From Corallochytrium limacisporum (taxonomy: Eukaryota; Opisthokonta), in NCBI GenBank assembly GCA_002811645.1, contig PDIP01000071.1, positions 13,647 to 61,974 of the forward strand: DNA of 48,328 bases, in the 5' to 3' direction. The position numbers and the translations under genes are program-made. Below, one piece after another: positions 32,323 to 42,038 of this stretch (positions are counted from its first letter, which is position 1; each line of letters begins with the position of its first letter). The notes below the pieces were generated by a model, which made no database searches, was not told the DNA's origin, and was given only the letters and a program-made list of their open reading frames with translations.

Positions 32323-32897
32323 TGAGCTCTCTGTAATGTCATTTATCCGTCATAAACTATTGAGCTTTCCTAATTACTGCTTCGCTGAACGAGCACTTGG
32401 AGTGTTCAAGTACAATTCCACCTGTCCTTTGCTCAAGTACCAAATCGCGGGTAGTGTCACCGGACGGGCTAGCCACGGACAGACGGACCCCGACCCGCAG
32501 GATGTACCGCTTCGCCCCGAAATAGCCAACCCAGGGGTACGGGAGTCCATTTTATTGTACCCTACGCTCTTGGTGCTGTTTCCCCCTTTACCTTCATTCC
32601 CTTTCTTTTCGCGCGCGAAAACAAAGGGGATGCACGAACTGGTGATAGCACAGGACTGAACAGCCAGCCAAGTTTACGCAAACTAACCTGCGTACGTGTG
32701 GGTATTCAATGATTTTAGCAAGAATTACAAGTAAAGTGACGTACACTCTGGTTTCGAGTGCACGGGCTTGCTAGCTACATCTAGTATCTCACGAGGAACC
32801 TTGACGAGGCTCGGAAAGTAACCGATACAGATTTGAATGTACCGGTGACCAACTACGGCAGCGACCAGTTGAGAAAGGCTGACCACGGTTTGGAAAG
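32323..32897. promoter_or_regulatory. Divergent upstream region of the 58-residue gene and RFC3
   Basis: 575 bp. A GC-rich patch at about 32450-32530 (including GGGTAGTGTCACCGG and CCCCGACCCGC) lies in the middle. Further right is the inverted repeat TTTTCGCGCGCGAAAA near 32606-32621. The last 200 bp before RFC3 show no outstanding motif. Unlike the other divergent regions, there is no Cn-Gn tract. Confidence 0.45.
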
Positions 32898-33959
32898 ATG
32901 GCACCTGGTCGGGCAACCACCGATATGGAAGTTGATCACGCCGGTCCTTCTTCCAACAATAAGAGGATGAAAATGACTGAGGAGGAGCGTCGCAAACATC
33001 TTCCATGGGTTGAGAAGTATCGTCCGCAGAAATTGGAGGATCTAATCTCTCACGAAGATATTGTCTCCACCATTAAGAAATTTATGGAAGAAGATCGCCT
33101 GCCTCACCTGCTGTTCTACGGACCTCCCGGTACGGGTAAGACGTCGACCATTTTGGCTTGTGCAAAGCAGATGTATGGAGCGCGTTACAATAGCATGATC
33201 CTCGAACTTAACGCTTCCGACGACCGTGGTATTGATGTAGTTCGGGAACAAATCAAAGAGTTTGCCAGCACGCGCACAGTATTTTCATCGGGGTACAAAC
33301 TGATTGTGCTTGATGAGGCTGACAACATGACAAACGCGGCCCAAGCGGCTCTTCGTCGCATTATTGAGAAGTACACTAAGAACACTCGTTTCTGCCTAAT
33401 CTGCAACTACGTAAGCAAGATTATTCCAGCTTTGCAGAGCCGTTGCACAAGATTCCGTTTCGCACCTCTCAAGGAGGAACAAATGACGCAGCGTTTGCAG
33501 GAGATTGTTACGCAAGAGAGTGTTAACATCACGGAAGACGGCAAAGAGGCCCTCATCCGCCTCAGCGGTGGTGACATGCGCAGGACGCTGAATATTCTTC
33601 AGAGTTGCTACCTCGCCTACGATGAGGTCAATGCAACTAACGTCTACCTGTGTACGGGCCATCCCTTACCAGAAGACATTGATCACATTGTTGAGGTCAT
33701 GTTGCGCAAGAGCTTTGCAGAAGCGTACGAAGAGATCCTGCAGCTAAAGACTGCCAAAGGTCTCGCTCTCGTTGACATTATCACGGAGGCTGCCAACATC
33801 ATCTACCGCTTGGACCTGCCCAGCAAGGCCAAGATCGACGTCATTGACAAGATGGCAGAGATTGAGTACAATCTCAGCACCGGAACAAACGAGAAGATCC
33901 AGTTTGGAGCTCTCCTTGGTGCGTTCCAACATGCCAAGGCCATCATTACGAAACAGTGA
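32898..33959 (+). CDS. RFC3: Replication factor C small subunit, yeast Rfc3 / human RFC5 type
   Basis: 353 residues. A subunit of the clamp loader that uses ATP to open PCNA and place it on primer-template junctions; also shared by the Rad24, Ctf18 and Elg1 loaders. It is an AAA+ ATPase with Walker A GPPGTGKT (75-82), Walker B LIVLDEAD (135-142), and the SRC motif (181-183) with the trans-acting arginine finger. RFC boxes include LPWVEKYRP (35-43), LELNASDDRG and the sensor region around CNYVSKI. The collar region follows to TNEKIQFGALLGAFQ near the C-terminus. The block DLISHEDIVSTI and overall length match Rfc3/RFC5 more closely than Rfc2 or Rfc4. It converges with PPE1, with an 81-bp gap. 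Confidence 0.95.
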   Translation: MAPGRATTDMEVDHAGPSSNNKRMKMTEEERRKHLPWVEKYRPQKLEDLISHEDIVSTIKKFMEEDRLPHLLFYGPPGTGKTSTILACAKQMYGARYNSMILELNASDDRGIDVVREQIKEFASTRTVFSSGYKLIVLDEADNMTNAAQAALRRIIEKYTKNTRFCLICNYVSKIIPALQSRCTRFRFAPLKEEQMTQRLQEIVTQESVNITEDGKEALIRLSGGDMRRTLNILQSCYLAYDEVNATNVYLCTGHPLPEDIDHIVEVMLRKSFAEAYEEILQLKTAKGLALVDIITEAANIIYRLDLPSKAKIDVIDKMAEIEYNLSTGTNEKIQFGALLGAFQHAKAIITKQ

Positions 33960-34040
33960 AACTCTGCTGTCAGTATTTTCTACGCATGTAATTTGATCAT
34001 GATTAAACCACATAATATTGCTACATTCACAATGTCGGCA

Positions 34041-35432
34041 TCACTGCACGATGGGATTCAATGGCACAGCAGGCCCGGGGCGGTTCAAGCCCGGGATGCC
34101 ACCCGCACGCATCGGCTGTCCAATCCGGTTGCGTTCAATGAAGCGTGTCAGGACTCCAGCAATGCGTTTTGGTGCGTCCTCCTGCACACAGTGGCCGCAC
34201 TCGGGTAGAATCTCCAGCTGGTACTTACCCTGCATTTGGGCAATTGTCAACTCTTTGTCCATGCGGTCCACTCCAGCAATCACCAGCAGTTTCAAGCAGT
34301 GGCCTTTGAGGAACTTCTCCGTCATTCCTTCGAACCATCCCCGCCAGAAAGGCTCCGTAGACATAAGATCGACACGCCATTCGTAACCGTTGCCGTCGTT
34401 GGTATCATTATCATTTGCTTTCGATTCAATGTCATCTGAAGTGACGCTAAGTTTGGATCCGACAGCTTTCAATTGTGCAGGAATAGAGATGCGAGCACTG
34501 TGTAGATTCCGTACTTGACCCGAACGATGTGCCCATGCAACCGCGTCTTCGACGGTGCGGAAGCGCGGTGGTCGTGACCGCACGAACTGTCCCATTTTTG
34601 ACAGGCTCTCCAAGGCCGTGCCTTCCACGACATCCAGAAGTATCACCGCGGCGAGACGCCGCTTTGATGGATCCTGATCACGTGCAGCAAGCTCCGCTAC
34701 AAGGCCGCCGCCCATGGAATGACCGATGGCAATGATCGGCTGGGCCACAAAGTTCGATGGCTTAGGCATCTCCTTACGTTGTCGACGTTCCTCTTCTTCA
34801 CGCTTGTGGTCTAATTCCTCCTGCGTTGGGGGGTAAGTAAGCCCCAGGATCTCCTCCAAATCATCCACAAGGTGATCCCTGCTGAGGTCTTCTTCATCTT
34901 CGCATTGGGTCGTTCCGTGTCCGCGCAGATCGGCCGCAACGAATTCTCCATCCGGCAAGCAGCGCTGTAGCTCTTTGACAAGTACACTCCATCCCAGAGC
35001 ACTATGACCCCCACCATGGACCAAGAAGAACCGTGGCGGTTTGCGCTGCGGACTAACACCTGAAGAATTGATAGGATCCTTGTAGTACACCGTAAACTTA
35101 TCATTTCCGTGCAGAGTGAGCTGTTCTTTGCGGTCCCAGAAGTCTTGCCAGGGCAGAATACGATAATCGCGGCGTTTTTTTGTGGTTGTGGACTTCTCCT
35201 CAGGGTCATCTGCTTCGTCGCAGACCCAGTCTTCGTCCTCATCCTCGATTGGGTCTGTTGTGATCGTACCCACCATGCCCGGCACGTAGCGTGCGTTGCC
35301 ACCGGCCAAACCAGGATGAGACCGCGGGAGCGCCCCCGGTCGTCTTCCGAAGGGATTCCCTGAAGAAATGGGTGGCATTGGAGGCCGTCCTCCTGGAAAC
35401 CCTCCAGGAAGCGGAGGTCTTCCGTCCGACAT
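34041..35432 (-). CDS. PPE1: Protein phosphatase methylesterase 1 (PME-1/Ppe1)
   Basis: 463 residues. An alpha/beta hydrolase that removes the methyl ester from the C-terminal Leu of PP2A catalytic subunits, controlling holoenzyme assembly. The triad is visible: Ser239 in GHSMGGG, Asp267 in LLDVVEGTA, His414 in PECGHCVQEDAP. The oxyanion-hole strand is FFLVHGGGHSALGW, and AGVDRMDKELTIAQMQGK is a family hallmark. The first 80 residues are Gly/Pro-rich then acidic, and probably disordered. The start is the first ATG. It shares a divergent upstream region with the TAF14-like gene. Confidence 0.95.
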   Translation of the reverse strand: MSDGRPPLPGGFPGGRPPMPPISSGNPFGRRPGALPRSHPGLAGGNARYVPGMVGTITTDPIEDEDEDWVCDEADDPEEKSTTTKKRRDYRILPWQDFWDRKEQLTLHGNDKFTVYYKDPINSSGVSPQRKPPRFFLVHGGGHSALGWSVLVKELQRCLPDGEFVAADLRGHGTTQCEDEEDLSRDHLVDDLEEILGLTYPPTQEELDHKREEEERRQRKEMPKPSNFVAQPIIAIGHSMGGGLVAELAARDQDPSKRRLAAVILLDVVEGTALESLSKMGQFVRSRPPRFRTVEDAVAWAHRSGQVRNLHSARISIPAQLKAVGSKLSVTSDDIESKANDNDTNDGNGYEWRVDLMSTEPFWRGWFEGMTEKFLKGHCLKLLVIAGVDRMDKELTIAQMQGKYQLEILPECGHCVQEDAPKRIAGVLTRFIERNRIGQPMRAGGIPGLNRPGPAVPLNPIVQ

Positions 35433-36298
35433 TGTCTATCTCAATTTAAGACCTTTCGGTTACACTCTTAGCTTGTGGTCCTTACATTGGAATCGGTTCT
35501 CAGCTTCAGGAATCCTAGAATAACCCACAAATGCTATTTATTTAAACCCAGTTCACGTGTATGTCTCAGGCCCCTGGCTCATCGCCGCGCTTGCATAGAT
35601 CTGTGATCTCAAGTACCTCGTCCGGACCGTGTCCTCCGTGAGGGCGCTATTGCGTCTGTTTGCCGGCCGTGAGAGACACCCGGCGCTGGCAACCCTCAGG
35701 CACCGGCGGCCAAGTATTTTCGTTTGGCGATAGCACACACCCAGCGGCGCAGCAAGAAAGGGGAAGGGAGAAATTGGGGAGGGGTGGGTATGTGTGTTGC
35801 CCCCCCCCCCGGGGGGGGTTGAGGCGGGCAGAGAGATGGCGAGATGGCGGCCGGAATATATAAGCCCTGACCGCGGGGGGGGTGGGGGGAACCCAACCCC
35901 GGGCACAAGCCACAGGGGCCCCGGCACCTCGGGCGAGGCAGGGATTTGTCCGTAGGAAGAGCCAAACAGAAAAGTGACACGGCCGCCCTGTGCTATTTCA
36001 GGCTCGCTGGGTGCCGTTTTGGGCAGAAGACTAAAGAAACGGAGTTAAAGAAGAGTTGTTGTATTGTTCTCTGTAGGTAACTGATCACTTGAAATTGCGG
36101 AAAGGGTAAGAAATTGAGCAATACCCGCCGCAAGAAGGACGTTTCTGCTGGTAGCCTTTTCCAATTATTACAGCACAGCCCGTCCTGGAACAATTTTATG
36201 TAAATCTTTTTAGGGTTTACGGGCTCGTTGACGAGCTTAAGTTTTAAAGGACTTGGCACGTAAGCATTAAAGAAAGCCGCATACATTCAAACGCAAAC
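35433..36298. promoter_or_regulatory. Divergent upstream region of PPE1 and the TAF14-like gene, with C/G tracts
   Basis: 0.87 kb. Contains C11-G8 at 35800-35818, CCGCGGGGGGGG at 35871-35882 followed by GGGGGG, and a TATATAAG word at 35857-35864, about 435 bp before the TAF14-like start. The right 300 bp are AT-rich with T- and A-runs. Frames crossing the GC-rich block are Pro/Gly-rich by-products of the tracts. Confidence 0.6.
35800..35818. repeat. Cn-Gn palindrome (C11-G8)
   Basis: Eleven C joined directly to eight G, preceded by TGTGTGTTG. The same TGTGTG-then-C-run order occurs at the 38842-38859 element, suggesting a shared type of sequence. Lies between the divergent PPE1 and TAF14-like genes. 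Confidence 0.85.
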
Positions 36299-37045
36299 AT
36301 GGCAATGGAACTCGTGTACGGAGTGGTCTCTGAGCCCATGCCCAAAACACGCATCGTTCGCGGAGATCCTCATACGCACAGCTGGCGTCTCTTTGTAGAT
36401 GTGGAAGGTACAGATGCACCTGAAGAATATATTCGTGAGGTTGAGTTTACACTCCACCCAGACTACAAGCCGGCGAAGCGCAAGGTAACCGAACCACCGT
36501 TCGAAGTACGAGAAACGGGCTGGGGGGCATGGGAAGCCGGAATAAAGGTCTTCCTCATGGCCGGTGGTGTAAAGGAATCAGTCAAACTCATCGATATCAG
36601 ACCGCAGTACTTTCAGGATGTCTCTCGGACACCGATTCCGAGCAAAATGGCGCCGGAAAATTCGGGAGACTTTGACAGTCTCATGGACTACGTCAAGGAT
36701 GCAAAGGGGAAGGATTTGCCGCGAGAGGATGTCATGGTCAAGCGAGCATTGAAATGGATTGTGAACCAGTTCGGAGTGCCCATCGAGGAGGATGTGGCCC
36801 ATCGCCTGCTGCCGTCCTGTGTTGATATCGTCTACGGTCCAAAGGAGCGGACGCCGGTCTTCTTGCGGGATCTGCAGGAAGCCCTGAGCTCTACCAGCGA
36901 GGCAAACCGAAACAAGGTGGCGAAACTCATCGTTGACGGGAAAGCTTACACGGTGGCGGATGGTGAGTTTCGTTTTGACCTTGAGAAGCAACCGCTGCAT
37001 GTCCTTAAGGAGCTAGCATCTCTGGTCGAGTTGGATGAATCGTAG
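36299..37045 (+). CDS. TAF14: YEATS-ET domain protein, TAF14-like
   Basis: 248 residues. Yeast Taf14 is a shared subunit of TFIID, TFIIF, SWI/SNF, INO80 and NuA3; its YEATS domain reads acylated lysine and its ET domain binds partner peptides. The YEATS domain spans about 5-105: HSWRLFV, then the loop TLHPDY (His53, Asp55, Tyr56), PPFEVRETGWGAW (Gly74-Trp75-Gly76), then a beta strand ending IKVFL. The last 48 residues (about 201-248) match an ET domain: KVAKLIV, a GEFRFDL strand, then a helix with LKELASLV. The linker (110-200) is helical and unassigned. Other YEATS proteins (Yaf9, Sas5) lack ET, so TAF14 is favoured. It converges with eL22, with a 115-bp gap. Confidence 0.85.
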   Translation: MAMELVYGVVSEPMPKTRIVRGDPHTHSWRLFVDVEGTDAPEEYIREVEFTLHPDYKPAKRKVTEPPFEVRETGWGAWEAGIKVFLMAGGVKESVKLIDIRPQYFQDVSRTPIPSKMAPENSGDFDSLMDYVKDAKGKDLPREDVMVKRALKWIVNQFGVPIEEDVAHRLLPSCVDIVYGPKERTPVFLRDLQEALSSTSEANRNKVAKLIVDGKAYTVADGEFRFDLEKQPLHVLKELASLVELDES

Positions 37046-37160
37046 GGATCAGTTCTCAACAAAATGTAACATACACTTCATCAGCCTGAGGATGTTAGCC
37101 TTTACGAAAACACGATTAAATTATGTAATATTCTTAATGGTATGAACAGAGATGATACAC

Positions 37161-38369
37161 TTACTCCTCCTCAGCAACGTTGAAGTACTTAAGCTGGTAC
37201 TTGTTGGGGGCGGTGGCGACAACGCGCAGGTAGTCACGGAGATCAATGTTCTGGTGCAGGTCGCGCTTCTTCAGGAAACGCTTGGTCAAGTACTTCAGGT
37301 AGCGCTTGCTGAAGTCGCGGGAGGCAGTGACCTGGATGTTGTTGGAGTCACGGGTGACCTTGATGGCATCGCCGAGGTTGCCGGTCTTGCCGTCAACCTT
37401 GATGTGGTCCACGAGGTACTTCTCCTGTATATGCGAAATATGGGGCACGATGGGTGAAAAAAGAAACCTTTGTTAGTACGGTCTGGTCATTATTGGACGA
37501 AATTAGAGTCGAAGCAATGCAAAGAATTCATGGAGTCATGTAACAGCAATTCAAACAGATTCAGTATACAACACTACAAGCACAGAAAATACGAGTATCG
37601 CAGCCAAGATACACTCTCCTTGGTCGGAGGGCGGTGTCTCGGGGGCAGCAGATCGCAAGGGAGCGTGGCACGGGTGCCAGATCTCTCGGTCTACTGGCCT
37701 ACCAAGCGGCTGAAACCGGTCATTGTGACTTGGTCAACCATAACTGGCAAAGACAGCAATATGGAAAGGAGAGAAAATGAGTTATCAAAGAAACAAAGTG
37801 TCAACCGGTGGCAGGGAAGGAAGCCCTGCTCTTGCACCAAAACTGATGCTCGGATAAACGTTCATCTCCCAGATGGATGTTCCCGATCCGATCTACTACA
37901 CCCCTTAGTTTCACCACCGATCCAAACCGAGAATGTCTCTTACTCGATGAGCAATATGGTCTTGAACGCCTAAATGACATGTACGGATGATGGATAATGA
38001 AAATGATACTATGGATGATGGTAAATGCTAGATGGTGCTTAGAGTATGGATTTCCTTCCGTTCTTTAAGGGTATGCCATGGATAAGATTCACTTGCTATT
38101 CTTTAGACAACGTTTCTGACTTTCCCACCGCTTTCTTTGACCGCCGCCCTGAGATGCTATGCTCTGAAACTCGAGAAGTGGGTGTCCCTATCAATCTGAA
38201 ACGAGTAGCCGTGCACAACTTTGTGATTCCCGCAGCGCAAAAAATATAAAAGCTAGATACTTACGAAAAGTCCCATATCGAGGATACCGTCAGCGACGAC
38301 AGCAGTGCAGTCGATCTGGAAGATCTGGGTCTTCTTCTTGCCCTTGGTGGCGGTCTTCTTGGGTGCCAT
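37161..38369 (-). CDS. RPL22: 60S ribosomal protein eL22, two exons
   Basis: 122 residues from exon 1 (complement 38265-38369, 35 codons) and exon 2 (complement 37161-37424, 87 codons plus stop), joined in phase 0 after GLF and before EKYLVDHIKV. eL22 is a non-essential protein of the large ribosomal subunit with extra-ribosomal RNA binding. Recognisable blocks are the basic N-terminus, IDCTAVVADGILD, KTGNLGDAI, FSKRYLKYLTKRFLKK and LRDYLRVVA, then a short acidic end. It carries an insertion of about six residues (around HQNIDL) between LKK and LRDYLR relative to the animal and yeast proteins I know. Codon use is strongly biased, as expected of a ribosomal protein gene. Confidence 0.95.
37425..38264 (-). 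other. Spliceosomal intron of RPL22 (840 bp)
   Basis: On the minus strand the intron opens with GTAAGT (complement 38259-38264) and ends ATACAG (complement 37425-37430). It has a perfect TACTAAC branch sequence at complement 37472-37478, about 47 bases before the acceptor. Removing it joins the two eL22 coding blocks in frame. I found no C/D-box or H/ACA snoRNA pattern by eye inside. The + strand has a GATGATGG-rich patch at about 37985-38035. This is the only intron I can support in the window. Confidence 0.92.
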
Positions 38370-38841
38370 GGTTGCTAGATTTTTCCGTGATAGATAATTA
38401 TTAAACTATGATTATCCGTCTCCATAACAAAGATTGTAGGTTTTGCATACCACCTTGAAATAACAGTAAACATACACTACAACCCATAGTCATTTAGACA
38501 TAGTAAGGTATGGTAGTGTATTGATAAGTATGGAACATGGCTCTGGAGCTATACTGCGGTGGGCTCGCTATGAGATTCTGATGCATAGTCAGCCAGACCA
38601 TCGTTCCGGTCACAAAGGAGTAATCCCTCCCGCTGCTGCCTACTCTCAGTACCGGGCACTGGACCCACCCATATATTCAGTACTGTTAAGTCTCCAAAAC
38701 ATTCACCATAAGGGGTAGACCAGGTAATATCCCTTAATAAATATTTCCACACCCGATGCTCGGTCCCGCCTAGGGGAGAAAAATTTGTGTGTGTTTTTTG
38801 GCCATTGTCCGTGCACAGCAAGGAAATGTGTGTGTAGTGAA

Positions 38842-38859
38842 CCCCCCCCGGGGGGGGGG
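38842..38859. repeat. Cn-Gn palindrome (C8-G10)
   Basis: Eight C joined directly to ten G, preceded by TGTGTGTAGTGAA. Fourth member of the C-run/G-run set; lies 473 bp upstream of the RPL22 start. Confidence 0.85.
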
Positions 38860-41800
38860 TCGGAAGATGGGGGCCTAATTTTTGACTCCCCCCGCCCCAC
38901 CCCAGGCGGCTCAAAAGCTGTGAGATGAAAAGACCAATAAAGCCACACCTACTCATGCCAGTAAGCAGTAGGGAAGACAGCCAAATGTCGCCAGCCGTCA
39001 TCATCAAGCATCGCGTAGTCAGTCATTCATCGAGTGTATGCAACCGGACCTGTGATATTTCCATACTGTGATGGATCATGGTGCTTGAATACAGTTCCGA
39101 TTTCTGATGGTTCGCGCCCCGCAACCATCGCAGTCTTCGCAAAGCTGGCCACGCTGGCAAGCAGCAACTCGACCGACGTTTGGCATCATTGATCTACTTT
39201 CGCCTTCTGCTGCTGTGCTCAATTCAGACTATTGATCTGCATCGCCATGGTGAAGGATTTGAGCGAAGGTTCCAGTTGGTTTTATTTACCAAACAAGCAG
39301 AAAGTGTGCCCCCAGTTTATCTATGGATGGGTGGCAGACAACCCGCGGGGGGACCAGGGCCGATGATCAACGATCATGCCCTATGACGACTGCCGACTTC
39401 CAACCCCAGCCCCGCTCCCTTCCTTTCACTTTTCCTAGGCGCATATCACCGCTTAAACTGTCCCCACAGCGAATTCTCAATCAAGGGTCGTTCCTCTGTA
39501 CCTGACATACTGTGGTACTCATTCATGATTCGAGAATATATTTCCTGATTTTCACGTGAAAACGGCCCGAGGCGCGCACACTTCAAAAAAAAAAACTTCG
39601 CACACTTCCGGTTCCTGGCTCTCTGGCAGGCTTTCCCCCGAACCTTTTGCGGTGCCCCGTAGATCTATAGCTTCATTACTGAGGCACCGCCACCGGAAGC
39701 TTGTTTTGGTGTGACGGAACGAAGACACACACACAAAAAAAAACTCCCCCGCCCCCCCTCCTTTTTCTCTCTCTTGCCCACCGACCCGGGCCCTCCTCTC
39801 CTTGCCCTGGTGGCCCTCCCGCGCTGCGGCAAAAAAAAGGACACGGACGGAGCAAAATCCTCTTTTTTTTTATCTTAAATTTCTCTCTCCGTTCTTTTAT
39901 CTTTTTCTTTATTATTTTCCTTTATGGCCGGTGGTTTGGGGGGGGGGCGGAGTGGGTGGGTCTCCTTGTCTCTCCTTGGCGCCCACCGCCACACGCGGCT
40001 CCACGCGGGAGCTATCTGAAATGATTATGATAGGTATATCTTCATAACATGGCAGATGTTTTTATACTTAATATATTTAAAATATTTGAATAGAGTTCTA
40101 ATAGTACCCAAATTCTGACCCTAAATTCGATCCAGCGGCAAAGGATTCTCGTCCGGATGGAATCTCCCACCGCCGTCATTGCTTTTGCCGTCGTGGCCGA
40201 AAACGAAATGGAGAAATGCCATGAGGCATTTGCGTTTTCTTCTTGCTTTCTTTCCATGTTCTTCTTCTTCTTTTTTTTTTTTCTTTTCGTGTTTTTAAGA
40301 AATTGGTTGGTTTTTTATTTTGTCTTTGGTTTTCTGAAACTGTCCATGCGTCCGCTCCCCCCCCCTCCCCGGTGGTTTGGTGGTTTGGGAAACGGAGACG
40401 GGCAAGGAACCCTTTATTTTGTATAAGAAACCCTTCCCTAAGACAGGCAATCAGGAGAAAAAAAAGGAAAGGAAGGAGATCACGCGGAAAGGGTCATCAG
40501 CGGTTTGGTGGCCAAGACCGAATGCTGGACAGGGATGCAATTTCCAATAGGTCTAGTATGTCATTACTTTGGGTAGTTATATACATATTATACTAATATA
40601 ATTCTTAATGATTATATGAATTGTCATCGTTCGTGTGTGGGGGGATAGGCGATGGAGCTGCATTCGCGGCCCTGCGGAACACACCCCGATGGACAGACTT
40701 TTTCATTCGCCCTACTGCGTAATCAGTGCACTAGTATACTTTAACGCTATTTCATCATCATATGTTAAGTATTAGAACTGTGTCGATTTCTGAGGGTAGG
40801 GCCTATCAGCTCAATGATCTATCTTCCGGATCGGTTGCGGGCACCGGACTCTGCGAGCGTGGGTGCCCCGCCTCACCGTGGCCTGTGAGGTGGCAGGTGC
40901 GGTGTGGTACGTGTCGGTCACGTTTTTCTTACTGAAAGTATGATATGTTTTCCATACTTTGAGGGTGGGCCGGGTGGCAGTCCGATCTTTGACCGGTTCC
41001 GTAGGAGTCCGGGGACGTGCTGCCAACTCAGCACAACCGCGTCGAACGTGGCTTTAACTGGGACACGCCGCGAGTGCTGTGGTCCCTTCCGTCTCCGTTC
41101 CCCTATCATTCAATATTGAATGTATTGCGTTGGTGGATCCTGGAGCAGGGGGGAAGGAGAAGAGGATGTTGGAGGGTTTCTACTGGCACCCAAAGAGAGA
41201 GCGGTAGACCAGAGCAGGGCCTTTTGAAAAAGTTTTGGGGGGACACGCACGCAGTGTGGGGCAAAAATAGCCAACAACGCGGGAGGCAGCAAGCTCGAGT
41301 TCTGGCAAGGCTGGCCCGGGGCTTCCCCTTTTCCTTATTCTCCCTTCCCTGCCTGTCTTTTCCGCTCTCACATTTTGTATTGACACCGGACAGGGAGAAG
41401 AGTGGGCGCGAAAAAAGGGCTAAATTTTTTTAAAAAAAGAAAAAAGACAAAAGAAAGGAAGGAACAAAAAGGAAAGAATGTCGCGTGGTGCACCCTGAGC
41501 GTCTCCTTCCCCCGGGCCCCCCGCCTCATTCGCTTAATATTTTTCCTTTGCGGCTTTTTTCTCTTTGAACTCTTGGTCGATACTTGCTGGCTGCTCTTCG
41601 TGCTTTTCTTTCTTTCTTCTTTTCATTTGGGTTGTGTTTTCGTTTTCCGTTTGTTACCCTTCCCTTACGTTTCATCACATTTTTCTGAAGCGCTTGGGTA
41701 CCGCCGAGGTTCGGTCCTTTTTCTTTTGAATTTTCTTTTTTTTCTTTTTTCTCTTTGCCTCTGGCTGCCCCTATCTCTCTGTCCGTGTCACACTCTCTCC

Positions 41801-41924
41801 CTCCCTCCCCGGTTTCCCGGGGACCATTTTTGGGCAGAATCTTGCGCCTCCCTGCCGAAAGCCGGCCCAGAAAAAACGTGAAAATTGGGGGTGAGGGGAG
41901 GTTTTTTTCCCCCTTTGCGAGTCT

Positions 41925-42038
41925 CACACACACACACACACAGAGACAGAGCGAGCGCCCAAAGGGAGACAGAGAGACAGAGAGAGAGAGAGGGAGAGAT
42001 AGAGATAGAGATAGAGAGAGAGAGTCTCTCTCTCTCTC
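41925..42038. repeat. CA, GA and GATA simple repeats ending in a GA/TC palindrome
   Basis: (CA)n at 41925-41942 runs into GACAGA- and GAGATA-type purine repeats. These end in a perfect inverted repeat with 11-bp arms around one T: GAGAGAGAGAG at 42014-42024 and CTCTCTCTCTC at 42026-42036. It lies about 260 bp upstream of the perilipin-like start, so it is probably promoter DNA. Confidence 0.85.

Noticed and set aside
37470-37973. 167-codon frame antisense to the RPL22 intron
   Set aside because: It lies entirely in a well-supported intron on the other strand, with no domain and no codon bias.
37425-38264. Possible snoRNA in the RPL22 intron, because of the GATGATGG-rich patch
   Set aside because: The patch is on the antisense strand and lacks a paired C box (RTGATGA) and D box (CTGA) at snoRNA spacing.
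40157-40426. 89-codon frame with an apparent transmembrane segment
   Set aside because: The hydrophobic part is a Phe run encoded by a T-rich tract; it sits in low-complexity promoter DNA.
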